The notes below the pieces were generated by a model. The model was given only the letters and a program-made list of their open reading frames with translations. It did no database searches and was not told the DNA's origin. Position numbers and translations under genes: made by a program. Positions 9,736 to 18,294 of a stretch of 64,000 nucleotides of DNA are shown in pieces. Within the stretch, counting starts at the first letter, position 1, and each line of letters begins with the position of its first letter. The stretch comes from Paraburkholderia madseniana (GTDB taxonomy: Bacteria > Pseudomonadota > Gammaproteobacteria > Burkholderiales > Burkholderiaceae), in contig NZ_VOSW01000032.1 in NCBI RefSeq assembly GCF_009690905.1, positions 1 through 64,000 of the forward strand, written 5' to 3'.

Positions 9736-9764
9736 TTGACATCTAAACTATCGACGCCTAAATT
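9736..9764 (+). promoter_or_regulatory. Sigma-70 promoter of the anthraniloyl-CoA operon
   Basis: TTGACA (9736-9741), a 17-bp spacer and TAAATT (9759-9764) give a perfect -35 and a 4/6 -10 about 35 bp before the first start codon. AATTTA (9729-9734) and TAAATT (9759-9764) are inverted around it. The operon-encoded MarR protein may bind here; that is inference. Confidence 0.6.
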
Positions 9765-9798
9765 ACCCTCCAGAGAAAGGTCCACATGGAGAGTCAAC

Positions 9799-12171
9799 AT
9801 GCGCATCGTATGTATCGGCGGCGGCCCGGCCGGCTTGTACTTCGGCCTGTTAATGAAGGGCCGGAACCCGGCATATGACGTCACGGTGGTCGAGCGCAAC
9901 CGCCCCTATGACACCTTCGGCTGGGGCGTCGTATTCTCCGACCAGACGCTCGGCAATCTGCGCGCCGCCGACGCCCCGAGCGCAGACGCGATCCTCGACG
10001 CCTTCAACCACTGGGACGACATCGAGATCAATTTCCGCGGCAGGCAGGTTCGCTCGTCGGGCCATGGCTTCTGCGGCATCGGCCGCAAACGTCTGCTGAA
10101 TATCCTCCAGGCCCGCTGCGAAGAACTGGGCGTCAAGCTGGTTTTCGAAACCCAGGTCACGGACGACACCACCTACGACGCCGACCTGATCATCGCCTGT
10201 GACGGCGCCAACAGCGCCATCCGTCAGAAGTACACCGCCACTTACAAGCCCGCGATCGACATGCGCGATTGCCGCTTCGTCTGGCTCGGCACCAAAAAGC
10301 TCTTCGACGCCTTCACGTTTGCTTTCGAAGAAACTGAGTTCGGCTGGTTCCAGGCCCATGCCTACCGCTTCGACGATCAGACCTCGACGTTTATTGTGGA
10401 AACACCGGAGCGCGTGTGGCGCGCCGCCGGTCTCGACGAAATGAGCAAGGAAGATAGCATCGCGTTCTGCGAGAAGCTGTTCGCCAAGTATCTGGACGGC
10501 AACCCGTTGCTGTCGAACGCCGCACATTTGCGCGGGTCGTCGCAGTGGATTCGCTTCCCGCGCGTCGTCAACGAGGAATGGGTTCATTGGCGCGGTAACG
10601 CCGATGGCACGCAAACGCCGATCGTACTGATGGGCGACGCCGCGCACACCGCGCACTTTTCGATCGGCTCGGGCACCAAGCTCGCGCTCGAAGATTCGAT
10701 CGAACTCGCCAACAGCATCGGCGCGCATCCGGGTGATTTGCCCGCTGCGTTGCAGCACTACACGGATGTCCGCAGTATCGACGTATTGCGCATCCAGAAC
10801 GCCGCGCGCAATTCGACGGAGTGGTTCGAGCATGTCGACCGCTATACGTCGTTCGAACCGGAACAGTTCGCGTATTCGCTGCTTACGCGCTCGCAGCGCA
10901 TTTCGCACGAGAATTTGCGGGAACGTGACGCGACCTATCTCTCGACGTTCGAAGACTGGCTCGCACACCGCTCCGGCATTGAACGCGCGCCTGAAAAGCA
11001 CTCCGTTCCGCCGATGTTCACGCCCTTCACGTTGCGTGGCGTCACCCTGAAAAACCGCGTCGTCGTCTCGCCGATGGCGCAATACTCCGCCGTCGACGGC
11101 ATCGCCGGTGACTATCACCTGATGCATCTCGGTGCCCGCGCCATGGGCGGCGCCGGGCTGGTCATGACGGAAATGACCTGCGTGTCGCCCGAAGCGCGCA
11201 TCACGCCCGCTTGTCCCGGCATGTACGCGCCGGAACATGTCACGGCATGGAAGCGAATTGTCGATCTCGTGCATAGTCAATCGGACGCGAAGATCGGCAT
11301 TCAGCTAGGGCACTCCGGCGCAAAAGGCTCGACACGTGTAGCGTGGGAAGGCATCGACCAGCCGCTTGACGAAGGCAACTGGCCGCTCGTGTCCGCTTCG
11401 CCGCAGCAATATTTAAGCGGCGTCAGTCAGACCTCGCATGAAGCCACACGAGACGAACTTAAAGAAATCGAAGCGCAATTCGTACGCGCCACACAAATGT
11501 CCACGGAAGCCGGCTTCGATTGGCTCGAACTGCACTGCGCACACGGCTATTTCCTCTCGAGCTTCCTGTCGCCGTTGACGAATCAGCGCACCGACGAATA
11601 TGGCGGCTCACTTGAAAACCGTCTGCGTTACCCGTTGCAGGTCTTCAAGGCGATCCGCGCCGTCTGGCCGCAAGACAAGCCGATTTCCGTGCGTATTTCC
11701 GCTAACGATTGGGTCGAAGGCGGCACCACGCCCGACGACGCCGTTCAGATCGCCCGCGCGTTCAAAGCCGCAGGCGCGGACATGATCGACGTCTCGTCGG
11801 GCCAGGTCAGCAAGCAGGAAAAGCCCGTGTTTGGCCGCATGTTCCAGACGCCTTTTGCCGACCGCGTGCGCAACGAAGCCGGCATCGCAACCATCGCCGT
11901 TGGTGCGATCTCGGAAGCGGACCACGTGAACAGCATCATCGCGGCAGGCCGTGCCGATCTCTGTGCGATCGCGCGGCCGCATCTGGCTAACCCGTCGTGG
12001 ACGTTGAATGAAGCCGCAAAAATCGGCTATCTGGACGTGACGTGGCCGAAGCCTTACACGGCAGCCAAGTCGCAACTCGAGCGCAATCTCGAACGCGAGC
12101 GTGCACAGGCCGCCGCGAACGCAGGCTTGTCGCCGCAAGAACGCGCGCAACGCGCTGAAGGAACCACGTGA
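9799..12171 (+). CDS. Anthraniloyl-CoA (2-aminobenzoyl-CoA) monooxygenase/reductase, two-domain flavoenzyme
   Basis: This 790-aa fusion first hydroxylates and then reduces the ring of 2-aminobenzoyl-CoA, yielding a non-aromatic 2-amino-5-oxocyclohexene-carbonyl-CoA. Residues 1-400 are an FAD monooxygenase of the aromatic hydroxylase type, with CIGGGPAGLYFG at the N-terminus and the second FAD motif LMGDAAHTAHF near 280. Residues 410-760 are an old yellow enzyme-like FMN reductase (NRVVVSPMAQYS, LHCAHGYFLSSFLSPLTN, DEYGGSLENR). This architecture is known from Azoarcus evansii anthranilate metabolism; databases often label homologues salicylyl-CoA 5-hydroxylase. The start at 9799 follows GGAGAGTCAAC. 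The CoA ligase at the end of the operon supports the assignment. The final 4 nt overlap the next gene. Confidence 0.85.
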   Translation: MRIVCIGGGPAGLYFGLLMKGRNPAYDVTVVERNRPYDTFGWGVVFSDQTLGNLRAADAPSADAILDAFNHWDDIEINFRGRQVRSSGHGFCGIGRKRLLNILQARCEELGVKLVFETQVTDDTTYDADLIIACDGANSAIRQKYTATYKPAIDMRDCRFVWLGTKKLFDAFTFAFEETEFGWFQAHAYRFDDQTSTFIVETPERVWRAAGLDEMSKEDSIAFCEKLFAKYLDGNPLLSNAAHLRGSSQWIRFPRVVNEEWVHWRGNADGTQTPIVLMGDAAHTAHFSIGSGTKLALEDSIELANSIGAHPGDLPAALQHYTDVRSIDVLRIQNAARNSTEWFEHVDRYTSFEPEQFAYSLLTRSQRISHENLRERDATYLSTFEDWLAHRSGIERAPEKHSVPPMFTPFTLRGVTLKNRVVVSPMAQYSAVDGIAGDYHLMHLGARAMGGAGLVMTEMTCVSPEARITPACPGMYAPEHVTAWKRIVDLVHSQSDAKIGIQLGHSGAKGSTRVAWEGIDQPLDEGNWPLVSASPQQYLSGVSQTSHEATRDELKEIEAQFVRATQMSTEAGFDWLELHCAHGYFLSSFLSPLTNQRTDEYGGSLENRLRYPLQVFKAIRAVWPQDKPISVRISANDWVEGGTTPDDAVQIARAFKAAGADMIDVSSGQVSKQEKPVFGRMFQTPFADRVRNEAGIATIAVGAISEADHVNSIIAAGRADLCAIARPHLANPSWTLNEAAKIGYLDVTWPKPYTAAKSQLERNLERERAQAAANAGLSPQERAQRAEGTT

Positions 12172-12941
12172 ATACGCCCAACACGACCCTCGCAGGACAG
12201 CACGCTGTCGTCACAGGCGGCGGCAGCGGCATCGGCGCCGCCGTAGCCGAAGCGCTGCTGCGCGCTGGCGCCCGCGTCACCTTGATGGGCCGCAACGCAC
12301 AACGTCTCGATGCGCAGCGGGAGATTTTCAACGGGCTCGGCGAGGTCGCCTGCATCAGCGTCGACGTCACCAGCGAAGAATCGGTCGAGAAGGCATTCGC
12401 ACAAGCCGGCGCAATCGATATCCTCGTCAACAACGCCGGCCAGGCGCAAGCCGCACCCTTCACTCACACCGACATGGCGCTCTGGCAGCGCATGCTCGAC
12501 GTGAACCTCACCGGCGTCTTCCTCGGCACGCGCGCCGTGTTACCCGGCATGCTCGATCGTGGCCACGGCCGCATCGTCAATGTCGCGAGCACAGCGGGGC
12601 AAATCGGCTACGCCTACGTCGCCGCTTACTGCGCCGCGAAACATGGCGTGATCGGCCTGACGCGTTCACTCGCGCTGGAAGTCGCAACCAAGGGCATCAC
12701 GGTCAACGCCGTCTGCCCCGGTTATACAGAAACCGAACTGCTGCATGCATCGCTCGAACAGATCACCAGCAAGACCTCACGCACCGAACAACAAGCGCGT
12801 GAAACCTTGCTGCGCACGAATCCGCAGCGTCGTTTCGTGAGCCCGGAGCAAGTCGCGAACTCAGTGCTTTGGCTCTGCCAACCCGGCTCGGACGCGATCA
12901 CGGGTCAATCCATTTCCATCTCCGGTGGAGAAGTAATGTGA
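12168..12941 (+). CDS. SDR family oxidoreductase, likely hydroxyacyl-CoA dehydrogenase of the anthranilate pathway
   Basis: 257 aa, NAD(P)-dependent. Cofactor loop TGGGSGIG (17-24), NNAG (88-91) and catalytic Ser141, Tyr154 and Lys158 are present. The ATG overlaps the stop of the monooxygenase/reductase by 4 nt (GTGA), so translation is coupled. In the proposed pathway it would oxidise a ring or beta-hydroxyacyl-CoA hydroxyl after ring reduction; the exact substrate is inferred from position only. The C-terminus overlaps the GTG start of the MarR gene. Confidence 0.75.
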   Translation: MNTPNTTLAGQHAVVTGGGSGIGAAVAEALLRAGARVTLMGRNAQRLDAQREIFNGLGEVACISVDVTSEESVEKAFAQAGAIDILVNNAGQAQAAPFTHTDMALWQRMLDVNLTGVFLGTRAVLPGMLDRGHGRIVNVASTAGQIGYAYVAAYCAAKHGVIGLTRSLALEVATKGITVNAVCPGYTETELLHASLEQITSKTSRTEQQARETLLRTNPQRRFVSPEQVANSVLWLCQPGSDAITGQSISISGGEVM

Positions 12942-13495
12942 CCAAGTTATCGAACTTCAAAAAGACTACGACGGCTGAAACAAAGCCGCCGCGCAAAGGC
13001 GTCGCCAAACCAGCGGAGAACGTCGTGGATCTGGAAATGAGTACCGGCGCCGATAGTCACATGGGCCTGCGTCTATGGTTGCGCATGTTGACCACAACCA
13101 ATCTCGTGCAAGCCGAACTGCGCAAGCGCCTGCGCAACGAATTCGACACCACGTTGCCGCGTTTCGATTTGATGGCACAACTAGAACGTCATCCGGGAGG
13201 CCTGAAGATGACCGAACTGTCGCGCCGTTTGATGGTGACGGGCGGCAACGTGACCGGCATTACGGATCAGCTCGAAAAAGAAGGTCTGGTTTCGCGTGGC
13301 ACCGATCCCAACGATCGCCGCTCGATCAGCGTGTGCCTCACACCCGCGGGTCGCAAGGCGTTCGACAAGATGGCCATCGCGCATGAGCAATGGGTTGTCG
13401 AACTGTTCGGCGGCTTGAGCCTCGACGAAAAATCGCGCACCCATCAGCGCCTCGGCAAACTCAAACAACATCTGCTCGACAGTCTGAAAGACTGA
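12938..13495 (+). CDS. MarR family transcriptional regulator inside the anthranilate operon
   Basis: 185 aa with a MarR winged helix: FDLMAQLERHPGGLKMTELS, then the recognition helix region LMVTGGNVTGITDQLEKEGL and the wing TDPNDRRSISVCLTPAG. The GTG start at 12938 follows TGGAGAAGTAAT and overlaps the SDR stop (GTGA). The first 30 residues are a Lys/Thr/Pro-rich tail, so an internal ATG at 13036 is an alternative. MarR proteins in aromatic-CoA operons usually repress until the aryl-CoA ligand binds. Being cotranscribed, it probably autoregulates. Confidence 0.85.
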   Translation: MTKLSNFKKTTTAETKPPRKGVAKPAENVVDLEMSTGADSHMGLRLWLRMLTTTNLVQAELRKRLRNEFDTTLPRFDLMAQLERHPGGLKMTELSRRLMVTGGNVTGITDQLEKEGLVSRGTDPNDRRSISVCLTPAGRKAFDKMAIAHEQWVVELFGGLSLDEKSRTHQRLGKLKQHLLDSLKD

Positions 13496-13518
13496 TCCGC
13501 ACCGAACTGGAGACACTC

Positions 13519-14370
13519 ATGACACGATCCAACGCCGACGCGCTGCTAGCCGGCAACCGCCTGACACTCGCCGGTTACGAGGCGCGGCACTTCGGCTGGT
13601 CGGTCGCCGACAAGGTCGCGACGATCACGCTGAACCGCCCCGAACGCAAAAACCCGCTGACGTTCGAATCGTATGCGGAGTTGCGCGATTTGTTCCGGCA
13701 ACTCGCGTACGCGACCGACGTGAAGGCAGTCGTGATTCACGGCGCAGGCGAGAACTTCTGCTCCGGCGGCGACGTGCACGACATCATCGCGCCGCTGATC
13801 GATCTGCCGATGCCGGAACTGTTGCTGTTCACGCGCATGACCGGCGATCTGGTCAAAGCGATGCGTCACTGCCCGCAACCCATCATCGCCGCAGTCGACG
13901 GCGTCTGTGCCGGCGCCGGTGCGATCCTGGCAATGTCGTCCGATATGCGGCTCGGCACCGCGCGCAGCAAGCTCGCGTTTCTGTTCTCTCGCGTCGGCCT
14001 CGCGGGTTGCGATATGGGCGCTTGCGCGATCCTGCCGCGCATCATCGGTCAGGGACGCGCCGCCGAATTGCTGTTCACCGGCCGCTCGGCGAGTGGTGAC
14101 GAGGGCCACGCATGGGGCTTCTATAACCGCCTGTGCGAACCGGCAGCGCTCATCGCAGACGCACAGAAGCTCGCCGCCGATCTCGTCGCCGGTCCGACCT
14201 TCGCGCACGGCATCACGAAGAAGATGCTGCACCAGGAATGGAGCATGAGCATCGACGAAGCGATCGAATCGGAAGCGCAAGCACAGGCAATCTGTATGAG
14301 CACGCGCGATTTCGAACGTGCGTATAGCGCGTTTGCCGCGAAGTCCCGCCCTGTCTTCGAGGGAGATTGA
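13519..14370 (+). CDS. Enoyl-CoA hydratase/isomerase family protein
   Basis: 283 aa crotonase-fold enzyme. The oxyanion-hole segments AGENFCSGGDVHD and VDGVCAGAGAILAMSSD are visible, as is the region around the second catalytic Glu of classical hydratases (FSRVGLAGCDMGACAILPRIIG). That catalytic position appears to be Asp or Gly here, which is common in ring-modifying crotonases. The ATG at 13519 follows CTGGAGACACTC. In the operon it would hydrate or cleave the alicyclic ring of the anthraniloyl-CoA product, comparable to the hydratase in the Azoarcus cluster. Confidence 0.82.
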   Translation: MTRSNADALLAGNRLTLAGYEARHFGWSVADKVATITLNRPERKNPLTFESYAELRDLFRQLAYATDVKAVVIHGAGENFCSGGDVHDIIAPLIDLPMPELLLFTRMTGDLVKAMRHCPQPIIAAVDGVCAGAGAILAMSSDMRLGTARSKLAFLFSRVGLAGCDMGACAILPRIIGQGRAAELLFTGRSASGDEGHAWGFYNRLCEPAALIADAQKLAADLVAGPTFAHGITKKMLHQEWSMSIDEAIESEAQAQAICMSTRDFERAYSAFAAKSRPVFEGD

Positions 14371-14371
14371 A

Positions 14372-15580
14372 TTGAGCACCAACAGCGATCTGGATCTGCA
14401 CAGCGCACTGGCCTGGCCGTTTTTCGAACCACGCCATCGCGAACTGGCTGCGGGTATCGAAGCATGGTGCCGCGCGAATCTCTCGCACGTAGAACATGAC
14501 GACGTCGATGCAACCTGCCGCCGCCTGGTCCGTGAACTCGGTGCAGCGGGCTGGCTGAAATACGGTGTCGGCGGCGTTGCCTACGGCGGGAATGGCGACA
14601 CGATCGACACGCGCGCGGTGTGCCTGCTGCGTGAGACGCTCGCCAAGCATTCCGGTCTCGCGGATTTCGCCTTGGCGATGCAGGGACTCGGCTCTGGCGC
14701 GATCTCGCTCGGCGGCACTCATGAGCAAAAGACACGTTATTTGCCACGGGTCGCAAATGGCACGGCTATCGCCGCCTTCGCTTTGTCGGAACCGGAAGCG
14801 GGATCGGACGTCGCTGCGATGTCCCTCTCAGCGCGCGAAGACGGCGACTTCTACGTACTCGACGGCGACAAAACGTGGATCTCCAACGGCGGCATCGCCA
14901 ACTTCTACGTAGTGTTCGCCAGAACCGGCGAAGCGCCGGGCGCACGCGGCATCACCGCCTTCATCGTCGATGCCGACACCCCGGGTCTGGAAATCGCCGA
15001 ACGCATCGACGTGATCGCGCCGCATCCGCTAGCGCGTTTGCACTTTGCCGGCGCACGCGTGCCGCGCAGCCAGATGCTCGGCGCACCCGGCGAAGGTTTC
15101 AAACTCGCGATGCGTACGCTGGATATTTTCCGCACCTCGGTGGCGGCAGCGTCGTTGGGCTTCGCGCGTCATGCGATGGCTGAAGGTCTCTCGCGTGCGG
15201 CGTCGCGCAAGATGTTCGGACAGACGCTCGGCGATTTTCAGTTGACGCAAGCCAAGCTCGCGCAAATGGCATTGACGATCGACAGCAGCGCATTGCTGGT
15301 CTATCGCGCAGCCTGGCTGCGCGATCAGGGCGAACAGGTCACGCGTGAAGCCGCAATGGCCAAGTGGCACGCAAGCGAAGGCGCGCAACAGGTGATCGAC
15401 GCCGCCGTGCAACTCTATGGCGGCATGGGCGTGCAAAGCGGCACAGCCGTCGAGATGCTCTACCGTGAAATTCGTGCGTTGCGGATCTATGAAGGCGCGA
15501 CTGAGGTGCAGCAGTTGATTGTCGGCCGCGACCTTCTGAAGGCGCACGCCGCGGAAGCCATCAAGGACGCAGCGAAATGA
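14372..15580 (+). CDS. Acyl-CoA dehydrogenase family protein
   Basis: 402-aa FAD enzyme with the family layout: N-terminal helical domain, middle beta domain with FALSEPEAGSDVAAM and WISNGGIANFYVVFA, and C-terminal helical domain with YGGMGVQSGTAVEMLYREIR and RIYEGATEVQQLIVGR. The glycine-tyrosine region shows the expected base position within EGATE. I choose TTG at 14372, because the hydratase stop is at 14368-14370 and GGGAG lies 6 nt before it; the frame is open further upstream. It likely oxidises a cyclic acyl-CoA intermediate in anthranilate breakdown. Confidence 0.85.
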   Translation: MSTNSDLDLHSALAWPFFEPRHRELAAGIEAWCRANLSHVEHDDVDATCRRLVRELGAAGWLKYGVGGVAYGGNGDTIDTRAVCLLRETLAKHSGLADFALAMQGLGSGAISLGGTHEQKTRYLPRVANGTAIAAFALSEPEAGSDVAAMSLSAREDGDFYVLDGDKTWISNGGIANFYVVFARTGEAPGARGITAFIVDADTPGLEIAERIDVIAPHPLARLHFAGARVPRSQMLGAPGEGFKLAMRTLDIFRTSVAAASLGFARHAMAEGLSRAASRKMFGQTLGDFQLTQAKLAQMALTIDSSALLVYRAAWLRDQGEQVTREAAMAKWHASEGAQQVIDAAVQLYGGMGVQSGTAVEMLYREIRALRIYEGATEVQQLIVGRDLLKAHAAEAIKDAAK

Positions 15581-16020
15581 ACGCGACCTTCGAACGACCT
15601 GTCCGTATCCGCTTCCAGCACTGCGATCCGGCCGGCATCGTGTTCTTTCCGCAATATCTGGTGATGACCAACGCGTTGGTCGAAGACTGGTTCAACGAAG
15701 GCATGCAGATCGACTATGCGCAAATGATCGCGCAACGCCGGGTCGGTTTGCCGATCGTCAGACTCGATTGCGAGTTTTCGCGGCCGAGCCAGATGGGCGA
15801 AACGATCACGCTGTCACTCAGCGTCACGAAGGTCGGGCGCCGCTCGATCAGTATCGAGATCGTCGGCCAGCACGGCGACGAAATCCGGTTTCGCGCGAAA
15901 CAGGTGCTGGTAACGACATCGCTCGAAAGCGGCACATCCATCGACATTCCCACAGACATCGCGAGCGCGCTCGCGGCGTTTGTCCCACAGCCTGAATCCA
16001 TCGAGGCGCATCGCTCATGA
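15577..16020 (+). CDS. Acyl-CoA thioesterase, 4-hydroxybenzoyl-CoA thioesterase type
   Basis: 147-aa hotdog-fold protein. The motif FQHCDPAGIVFFPQY near residues 13-27 contains the catalytic Asp of the Pseudomonas-type 4-hydroxybenzoyl-CoA thioesterase family. The ATG overlaps the acyl-CoA dehydrogenase stop (ATGA). A thioesterase in an aryl-CoA operon can release trapped CoA from dead-end thioesters or act as a pathway step; which one applies here is unknown. Confidence 0.85.
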   Translation: MNATFERPVRIRFQHCDPAGIVFFPQYLVMTNALVEDWFNEGMQIDYAQMIAQRRVGLPIVRLDCEFSRPSQMGETITLSLSVTKVGRRSISIEIVGQHGDEIRFRAKQVLVTTSLESGTSIDIPTDIASALAAFVPQPESIEAHRS

Positions 16021-16412
16021 AAAAAGCTCTCCTTCCCGCCGGTTGGATCAAGCCGCGCGGCTACGCGAACGGCGTTGCCGCAACCGGCACGCAGGTGTTC
16101 ATCGCCGGCCAGATCGGCTGGGACGAACAGGCGCGTTTTCAGACCACCGACTTCGCGCAGCAGGCGATTCAGGCGCTCAAGAACATCCTCGCCGTCCTGC
16201 ACGAAGCGGGCGGCAAGCCCGAGCATCTGGTCCGGCTGACGTGGTACGTCACGGACAAGCGCGAATACCTCGCCTCGCTGAAAGATATCGGCCGTGCGTT
16301 TCGCGAGTTGATCGGCGACTACGACATCGCGATGAGCGCGGTACAGGTCGTTGCATTGATCGAAGACGAAGCCAAGGTCGAGATCGAAGCCACGGCAGTG
16401 ATTCCGCAGTAA
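16017..16412 (+). CDS. RidA/YjgF family protein (enamine/imine deaminase type)
   Basis: 131 aa, the usual RidA length. Family segments visible are the early Gly-Tyr (PRGYANGVAATG), VFIAGQIGWDE, QAIQALKNILAVL, the arginine segment HLVRLTWYVTD (the conserved Arg of active RidA enzymes), and the final VEIEATAVIP. The ATG overlaps the thioesterase stop. Active RidA proteins hydrolyse reactive enamines and imines and release ammonia. The expected product of the first operon enzyme is an enamine thioester, so a direct role in the deamination step is plausible (inference). Confidence 0.85.
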   Translation: MKKALLPAGWIKPRGYANGVAATGTQVFIAGQIGWDEQARFQTTDFAQQAIQALKNILAVLHEAGGKPEHLVRLTWYVTDKREYLASLKDIGRAFRELIGDYDIAMSAVQVVALIEDEAKVEIEATAVIPQ

Positions 16413-16488
16413 GCACACGAAACACGCAATAGCCAGCCACCAAGCCAACCGAAGCGCATTCAGCCGGCTCAACGCCCGGGAGACCATG

Positions 16489-18129
16489 ATGGAACCGTCA
16501 GCACACGTCGATACCTTCGCGCGCGACAATCTTCCGCCGCAGGATCAATGGCCTGTCTTTCTGCTCGACAACCCGGACGTTGCTTACCCGGCGCGCTTCA
16601 ATTGCGCGACGGAATTGCTCGACAGAACGATCGAAGCGGGACATCGCGACCGTCCGGCGATCTGGTCGGACGTGGATGGAAAACCGCAGGCGACCACTTA
16701 CGGCGAGTTGCTCGCCTTGGTGAATCGCAGCGCGCACGTGCTGGTCGATGAAATGGGTTTGCAGCCTGGCAACCGCGTGCTGTTACGCGGACCGAACACC
16801 TTGCACATGGCAGTGACGGCGCTCGCGGCGCTGAAAGCCGGCCTCGTCGTGGTGCCCACCATGCCGCTGCTGCGTGCGAAAGAACTCAAGCAGATCATCG
16901 ACAAGGCGCAAGTCAACGCCGCGCTATGCGACGCACGCCTGACCGCCGAACTCGCACGCTGCAACGATCCCAAGGACGAGTTCTACTGTGCGGGTTTGAA
17001 ACAAACGCGCCTGTTTCACGATGATTCCGCCGATTCGCTCGACACCCTCGCGATCAACAAGCCGGGCCACTTCACCGCCTGCGATACCGCCGCTGACGAC
17101 GTCTGCCTGATCGCCTTCACCAGCGGCACGACGGGCGCACCGAAGGGTTGCATGCACTTTCATCGCGACGTCCTGGCGATGTGCGATCTGTTTCCGCGGC
17201 ATGTTCTGAAACCCTCATCGAGCGATGTGTTTTGCGGCACGCCGCCGCTCGCCTTCACATTCGGCCTCGGTGGTTTGCTGTGCTTTCCGCTGCGAGTGGG
17301 CGCGTCGACGGTGCTGATCGAGAAGCTCACGCCTGAGACCTTGCTGCAAACCGTCGAGCGCTTTCACGCGACGATCATGTTCACCGCGCCGACGTTCTAT
17401 CGGCAGATGGCTCCGCTCGTCGCGCATCACGACGTTTCAAGCTTGAAGAAAACGGTCTCGGCGGGAGAAGCGTTGCCGGATTCGACACGCAGGCTATGGC
17501 ACGACGCAAGCGGCATCGAGATGATCGACGGGATCGGTGGCACGGAGCTGATCCATATTTTCATCTCGGCGCAAGGCGACGCGATCCGCCCGCATGCCAT
17601 CGGTCGCGCGGTGCCGGGTTACGTCGTGCAGGCCGTGGACGACGCCATGCAACCGGTCCCGGCTGGCACAATCGGCAAACTCGCGGTGCGCGGGCCGACG
17701 GGCTGCCGCTATCTCGCCGACGAACGGCAAGCGAAGTTCGTTCGCGATGGCTGGAATCTTCCCGGTGACTCGGTCTATCTCGACGAAGACGGTTACGTGT
17801 TCTATCAGGCCCGCGCCGACGATATGATCGTCTCCGCCGGCTACAACATCTCCGGCCCGGAAGTGGAAAGCGTGTTGATGCAACACGACGCGGTGGCCGA
17901 ATGCGGCGTGATCGGCGTACCCGACGAGACGCGCGGACAGATCGTCAAGGCCTTCGTGGTGCTGAACCCAGGTTATACGCCTGACGACCAAATGGTCGCG
18001 CAACTGCAGGATTTCGTTAAAAATAGCGTGGCGCCGTATAAATACCCACGCGTCATCGCTTTCATCGGCTCGCTGCCGCGCACCGAAACCGGCAAGATCA
18101 AACGCTTTGAATTGCGTACGCTCGGGTAG
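16489..18129 (+). CDS. abmG: 2-aminobenzoate-CoA ligase (AMP-forming)
   Basis: 546 aa adenylate-forming enzyme that activates anthranilate with ATP and CoA, the entry step of the pathway. The P-loop-like motif AFTSGTTGAPKGC, the A8 hinge ARADDMIVSAGYNISG and the catalytic lysine in RTETGKIKR are present, with length and layout like benzoate-CoA ligases. Two tandem ATGs occur at 16486 and 16489; spacing to CGGGAG favours the second. A 76-bp gap separates it from ridA. Substrate specificity is inferred from the operon, chiefly the monooxygenase/reductase; benzoate or another aryl acid is the alternative. Confidence 0.8.
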   Translation: MEPSAHVDTFARDNLPPQDQWPVFLLDNPDVAYPARFNCATELLDRTIEAGHRDRPAIWSDVDGKPQATTYGELLALVNRSAHVLVDEMGLQPGNRVLLRGPNTLHMAVTALAALKAGLVVVPTMPLLRAKELKQIIDKAQVNAALCDARLTAELARCNDPKDEFYCAGLKQTRLFHDDSADSLDTLAINKPGHFTACDTAADDVCLIAFTSGTTGAPKGCMHFHRDVLAMCDLFPRHVLKPSSSDVFCGTPPLAFTFGLGGLLCFPLRVGASTVLIEKLTPETLLQTVERFHATIMFTAPTFYRQMAPLVAHHDVSSLKKTVSAGEALPDSTRRLWHDASGIEMIDGIGGTELIHIFISAQGDAIRPHAIGRAVPGYVVQAVDDAMQPVPAGTIGKLAVRGPTGCRYLADERQAKFVRDGWNLPGDSVYLDEDGYVFYQARADDMIVSAGYNISGPEVESVLMQHDAVAECGVIGVPDETRGQIVKAFVVLNPGYTPDDQMVAQLQDFVKNSVAPYKYPRVIAFIGSLPRTETGKIKRFELRTLG

Positions 18130-18198
18130 CCCCTCATGTAGTCCCTCTTTCCTCGGCAACTATGTTGCATGGGATCGGAGTAAGAGACGCACCGCATG

Positions 18199-18226
18199 GC
18201 TCGCCCCTTTCGTCAAAGGGGCGAGC
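18199..18226. terminator. Perfect 12-bp hairpin after the anthranilate operon
   Basis: GCTCGCCCCTTT (18199-18210) and AAAGGGGCGAGC (18215-18226) pair fully around a CGTC loop. No T-run follows, so it is not a textbook intrinsic terminator, but it lies 70 bp after the last operon gene and would end or stabilise the transcript. Confidence 0.6.
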
Positions 18227-18294
18227 AAATAGAGCCCCGCCTCGGCACAACGCCCCTATGATGTGACGCTTCACCGGCCAACCTCCTTCGACCC

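Noticed and set aside
9850..11280. 476-codon minus-strand frame
   Set aside because: Antisense to the anthraniloyl-CoA monooxygenase/reductase; no motif and biased composition.
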